Shown here in pieces: positions 60,289 to 64,000 of a stretch of 64,000 nucleotides of DNA. The notes under the pieces were generated by a model. It had not been told where the DNA came from. It made no database searches and saw only the letters and a list, made by a program, of their open reading frames with translations. The position numbers were made by a program, and so were the translations under genes. Every line of letters begins with the position of its first letter. Within the stretch, counting starts at the first letter, position 1. Source of the stretch: Platynereis dumerilii (Eukaryota; Annelida; Polychaeta; Phyllodocida; Nereididae); contig JAPTHN010000043.1 of NCBI GenBank assembly GCA_026936325.1, positions 1,186,637 through 1,250,636 on the forward strand, read 5' to 3'.

Positions 60289-60905
60289 TCTGCTGCAGTT
60301 CCGCCGCAGTTCTGACTAAATAGCAACTATGAACCAATTCTGCTGCAGAACAGCTTCAGAACCGCTTCAGAACTGCAGCAGCATGCTGCAGAATGTTACA
60401 GAATGTTACAGAATGCTGCGGAATACTGCAGAACTGCTGCAGAACTGCATAGTTACTGCTGAATTTCTGTAAAGTTGCTGCTGCAGAGAAGTAGTACAGT
60501 GTAACTCAGAAGCAACTATGAACCAAGTCTGCTACAGAAATGCTACAGAACTGCCGAAGAACTGCAGCAGAACTGCATAGTTACTGTGGAATTTCTGCAA
60601 AGTTGCTGCATCATTTCTGCATAAATTCTGCAGAGAACATAGTTAATGCATAGTTGCTGCAGAAATGCTGAGAACTGCATAGTTACTGCATGGTTACTGC
60701 ATAGTTGCTGCAGAGTAGAAGCAGAATTGCTGCAGAATTTCCTGTGAATAGTTGCAAAAAAGCGTCAGTCACAGGCCCGTGGTCATAGTTGCTGAAGAGT
60801 TTGCTACTTAGGTTCTGCCGAATTGCGGCATAGCTACTACAGAAATTGCTGCAAAACTGCACAGTTGTTGCACAGTTGCTGTACAGTTGCTGCGCAGTTG
60901 CTTGC
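60289..60905 (+). repeat. CTGCAG/AACTGCATAGTTACTGC repeat field
   Basis: Many imperfect, interspersed copies of GCTGCAGAACTGCATAGTTA-like units are present, with CTGCAG, TACAGAA and GTTGCTGCA recurring over about 600 bp. No fixed period is obvious, so this is a degenerate or compound minisatellite. Confidence 0.75.
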
Positions 60906-60949
60906 CATGTCCTCCACCAGTCTGAATTAGCCTACCACCCAACTGATAA

Positions 60950-61490
60950 TGCACATGAAGTTCATGTGATAAACACGGGGGAAAACTGGTGAACATGACA
61001 TGACTGAGAGTTATCACGTGTTTTTGTTCACATGCTAAAAACTCCCACATTTTCACAGGATAACCATGTGATGAATGTCACCAGATTATCACTTGACCAT
61101 CTTCATGACATAACTGGGAGTTATCACATGTTATTGTTCACATTGGGAAATTTCCCAACAATTTTCATTGGAGATAAACATGAGGACCATCACCAGATTA
61201 TCACAAGATGATTTTTCCCAGATAAACACATGCATTTGTAGCTGTGTACCTGAAGTTTACACCAGGAAATCACATGGTTAAATGTTGAAGGTAATCCCCG
61301 TAAATCATGTGGTTTAGTGGTGAAGATGACCCACAGAAAAACACGTGGTTAAGTGGTGAAGATTCCCCCAAAGAAAATCATGTAGTTCACTGGTGAAGAT
61401 TGCCCCTAGAAAATCATGTGATTAACTGGTGAAGATATTCACCAGAAAATCACATGGTTAACTGGTGAAGATAACCCCCAGAAATATAGA
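60950..61490 (+). repeat. ATCACATGGTTAACTGGTGAAGAT repeats
   Basis: The right half (61258-61490) holds about six copies of a unit of roughly 35-40 bp with AAATCACATGGTTAACTGGT and GAAGATNNCCCCCAGAAA. The left half has two diverged copies of a unit of about 110 bp starting at GAGTTATCAC (about 61007 and 61110), with CACCAGATTATCAC at its end. Confidence 0.75.
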
Positions 61491-61749
61491 TGGAGCCACC
61501 TGTAGCAGAAACACAGCTGTTTTCCCAAGTTACGTACTACTTTAACTGAGTTGAAACTAATCAAGCAAATGATTATTAGGGTAACATTAAAATGTTGACC
61601 CTTTGCAAATATTAAGTTCCCAACCTACATCCTCTAAATGAAATCAGTTACTGTTTAATGAAATGCTCTTGTCCAGAATTGACTAAAACATGATTATTTT
61701 TGTTTTGTGTCAAACCACTGTCAGAAGTCCTGCCAGCGCACCCAATTTT

Positions 61750-62042
61750 GAGTGACCCGAGGGCTGAATTGATCAATTATAGCATGTTATGAAGTCATCT
61801 TGACCTCTGGGTGATTCATTATCATCACAGGTGAACTCAGCTCCCTCAAAAACTCCTAATTGACCAGTTTCAGTGGCATTTACTGATTTCAGGCAGGAAA
61901 TTTGCTACTTTTTATGCTTGAAAACAACCAATTTTTGGGATCTGAGGGCTAAATTGACCAATTATAGCATGTTATGAAGTCATCTTGACCTCTGGGTGAT
62001 TCATTATCATCACAGGTGAACTCAGCAACCTCAAAAACCCCT
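61750..62042 (+). repeat. Direct repeat of about 108 bp, two copies
   Basis: About 108 bp starting near 61750 (GGGCTGAATTGATCAATTAT) and near 61935 (GGGCTAAATTGACCAATTAT) are nearly identical. Both include GTTATGAAGTCATCTTGACC and a CACAGGTGAACTCAG block. They are about 185 bp apart. Confidence 0.8.
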
Positions 62043-62049
62043 GTGAAAG

Positions 62050-62240
62050 GAATAGATGTCCTGGGGAACCGTGGTCCAACAGACCATGGTTCCTTGGGAT
62101 AGGGATAGAATATCCTATGGACAGTCATTCCATCGATAGAATATACCCTACCAGGGTTCAATATCCTGGACATCTTGTCCCAGGACTACGCATCCAAACA
62201 TTCATTCCTTGGACTGAGTACCCAGGCATTTATTCCTGGG
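62050..62240 (+). repeat. Degenerate CCTGGGA/TCCCAGGA repeats, block 1
   Basis: Short degenerate units with ATCCTGGACATCTTGTCCCA and ATTCATTCCTTGGAC recur about every 25-30 bp. A larger related block lies at 63270-63690. Confidence 0.5.
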
Positions 62241-62429
62241 AGGAAACCTACTGGTGCATCATTTATGGTAATAAATATCCTTATATATGCGCGGACCACG
62301 GACATTCATTCCTGTTACAGCTATAGTAGGACTCAGTGTCTGGTCCTTCAATACCAGAAGAAAATGTCTTGCCTTATTCTAAAAATAATTTTTTTGATTC
62401 ATGTCAACTGTGGATCACACTGCTTTACC

Positions 62430-62590
62430 CAGCCTCCCCCATAGCTTAGTGGTAAGCCCCAAGACTGGAAATCAAATGATACTGAGTTCGATTCAGACAT
62501 CGAGAATGATCTAGTAAATTACCCGGACTGGTCATGCATCACTGAGCACCTGAAACATTGTACTAATGAAATAACAACAGCAAACATCAT
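62430..62590 (+). mobile_element. tRNA-derived SINE
   Basis: The 5' part has a pol III A box (TAGCTTAGTGGTA, about 62441-62453) and a B box (GAGTTCGATTC, about 62483), spaced as in a tRNA. An unrelated tail of about 100 bp follows. The 5' end CCCCCATAGCTTAGTGGTAA is tRNA-like but does not fold into a proper tRNA with a clear acceptor stem. The end of the tail is approximate, and no target duplication was identified. Confidence 0.65.
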
Positions 62591-62654
62591 TTGAGCAGTT
62601 ACAGTAATTATAAATGTTAAGATGCTTTTTCTTTTTGTATGGACAAATTAAACA

Positions 62655-62836
62655 GTCAGAGGCGGATGCGGACAACATAGTCTGGGGGAGCCCGGATGTC
62701 GTTTTTGGATTCAATGGCCCGCGTGGTCGTCATTTTGGCATTCGCAGGTCCAGGTTGCCCATATTATCTTCAAAATTTTATTTCCATCTCAGTGGGGGGC
62801 CCGGGGGGGGGGCCCCTAGCCCCCCTGGATCCGCCA
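62655..62836. mobile_element. Possible small hAT-type MITE
   Basis: It begins CAGAGGCGGAT and ends CCCCTGGATCCGCCAC, resembling the CAGAGGCGGATCC... end of hAT-type MITEs. The right end is poorly matched and no 8-bp duplication is clear, so the call is tentative. Confidence 0.3.
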
Positions 62837-63269
62837 CATGCTGTGTTGTCAGGCAGCTATCAAGTTGGTTGGCTGATCACAGTACAAGCATGATGAACAT
62901 TGTTTCTTGACCATTATATTAATTTTGTTTGAGGGAGTTAGGGTAATATAACATGGTAGAGCTGGGCTTGGTTGCAATTTGCAAGTGAACTGCTCCCCCC
63001 CCCCCACTAAAAATCTGTCATTACATCAAAGCAAAAGAAAGAGAATACTAATTGTTGAAATATAATTTTCACAAAAGGATCATTTTGACGAAAAAAAATA
63101 TTATATGTAATATATCACCCTTCTCATCTCATCATTATGTCTGCCTCTGGTAGCTGCTGATATAAAGCTGATATAGCTTTAGAGCCAGTACTTAGCATTT
63201 ACATATCAAGCAAAAATGTTCTGGCTGTTTATAACTGGTACTTAACAATTGTCCCACATGTATATTGTG

Positions 63270-63690
63270 TGTATTTTGGAGAGATTTTCCTGAGAATCAT
63301 GGTCCGGACATGCTGTCCCAGGAATATTGATACTAAGACAATTAATTCCCAGGACAGACTGTCCTCGTTGCAGTGATTCTGGACAAATTTCCCCGGAAAA
63401 TGTGTCTGGATGACTTTTCCTAGGAAAGGATGTTCCTGGATGTTCCATCCTAGGATACTCTGTCTGCAATTCTCAATTTTCAGGATCATTGTTCCGTAGT
63501 TTCTAAGGTCTGGTCATTCTGTCCCAGGAAGAAATGACATGGGTAACTATTACTGGTATAGAATATCGCGGACACTTGAAACGGACCATCAGAACCAGTA
63601 CATAGTCTATTTTTCCTCCTCACAGGACACATCATCCCACATGCCTGCTCTTTTATCCTGGGACTAGTTGTCCACCCGGTCACTCTTGCC
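63270..63690 (+). repeat. Degenerate TCCCAGGA repeats, block 2
   Basis: The motif GGACATGCTGTCCCAGGA and diverged versions (TTTTCCTAGGAAAGG, GTTCCTGGATGTTCC, ATTCTGTCCCAGG) recur every 20-35 bp. Many copies are near-palindromic (TCCTAGGA, TCCCGGGA-like). The function is unknown. Confidence 0.5.
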
Positions 63691-63694
63691 TGGT

Positions 63695-64000
63695 ATAGAT
63701 TTAAAGAAAACTTATGTCACTCCACTTTGTTTGGATAGATTTATTAAAACATGTGCCTTATCCAGTACAATGCAATCTCACCCCACATGATACACAATAA
63801 TACCAAACAGTACAGGCATATAAATCCAGCAAATATAAACATTTGCACCGCACTAGACTTCCATCTATTGGCGTGATCTAGAACTATATCACGCTGGAGG
63901 AGGGACTAATCCTCCTACACAGTGGCAGTGACTACAGTTTAAAGAAAACTTACGTCACTCCACTTTGTTTGGATAGATTTATTAAAACATGTGCCTTAAT
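63695..64000 (+). repeat. Long direct repeat at the right edge, cut by the window
   Basis: The text TTTAAAGAAAACTTATGTCA and the following ~50 bp (63699-63757) recur almost exactly at 63941-64000, a period of about 243 bp. It could be a satellite or the start of an LTR-like element. The window ends inside the second copy, so this cannot be decided. Confidence 0.6.

Noticed and set aside
62430-62510. tRNA gene
   Set aside because: A and B boxes are present, but the acceptor stem and anticodon arm do not fold cleanly and a long unrelated tail follows. A tRNA-derived SINE fits better.
63695-64000. A pair of LTRs of a new element
   Set aside because: Only about 60 bp are repeated before the window ends, without TG...CA ends or a purine tract. 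The text could equally be a satellite.

Overview
This window is intron-scale DNA from an animal genome, most likely a marine invertebrate and perhaps a non-vertebrate deuterostome. The reasons are AT-rich sequence, two host exons about 28 kb apart, Gypsy and BEL/Pao LTR elements, L1/Tx1-type and L2-type LINEs, a tRNA-derived SINE and many foldback DNA transposons. No bacterial operons, rRNA genes, tRNA genes or CRISPR arrays were seen. The species cannot be named from the sequence alone.

Host gene: two plus-strand exons (28563-29291 and about 57483-57675) have compatible splice phases and may be neighbouring exons of one ankyrin-repeat protein. A TRANK1-like protein is a guess from the ankyrin-like text and is not proven. 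The 28.2 kb between them, and most of the rest of the window, is transposable elements and simple repeats.

Layout. 1-9581: a broken Gypsy LTR fossil running in from the left edge, with gag, pol, an accessory region related to C2H2 and TatD proteins, and a 261-bp 3' LTR. 9601-26675: one L1/Tx1-type LINE with a 16-bp target duplication and poly-A tail. It is split by a 12.16-kb foldback element (A, 11849-24007) and by an 887-bp TA-flanked MITE (25182-26068). A itself holds a nested foldback element (E, 12500-18201) and a 2-kb tandem duplication. 28563-29291: host exon. 30162-31650: an ORF1-only 'half-LINE' with an open 455-codon frame. 32648-37143: foldback element B, with a TA-flanked MITE inside. 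38446-45060: foldback element C, with two TA-flanked MITEs inside. 45159-55458: foldback element D, with a young BEL/Pao element (48731-55032) inside. 55573-56905: two nested L2-like LINE ends on the minus strand. 57483-57675: host exon. 59540-64000: minisatellites, a SINE and degenerate repeats.

Main observation: elements A to E all begin 5'-TAG and end CTA-3', have inverted arms from hundreds of bases to kilobases long, and are flanked by 3-bp target duplications (AAG, TGC, TTA, ATA, TTA). B and C share nearly the same terminal 17 bases. They look like one superfamily of non-autonomous foldback transposons, and together with what has inserted into them they make up about half of the window. 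Their arms carry tandem units rich in motifs resembling nuclear-receptor half-sites (E) and YY1 sites (B, D), and a MITE inside B carries four CTCF-like motifs. Nesting gives a relative order: LINE, then A, then E, then the 2-kb duplication.
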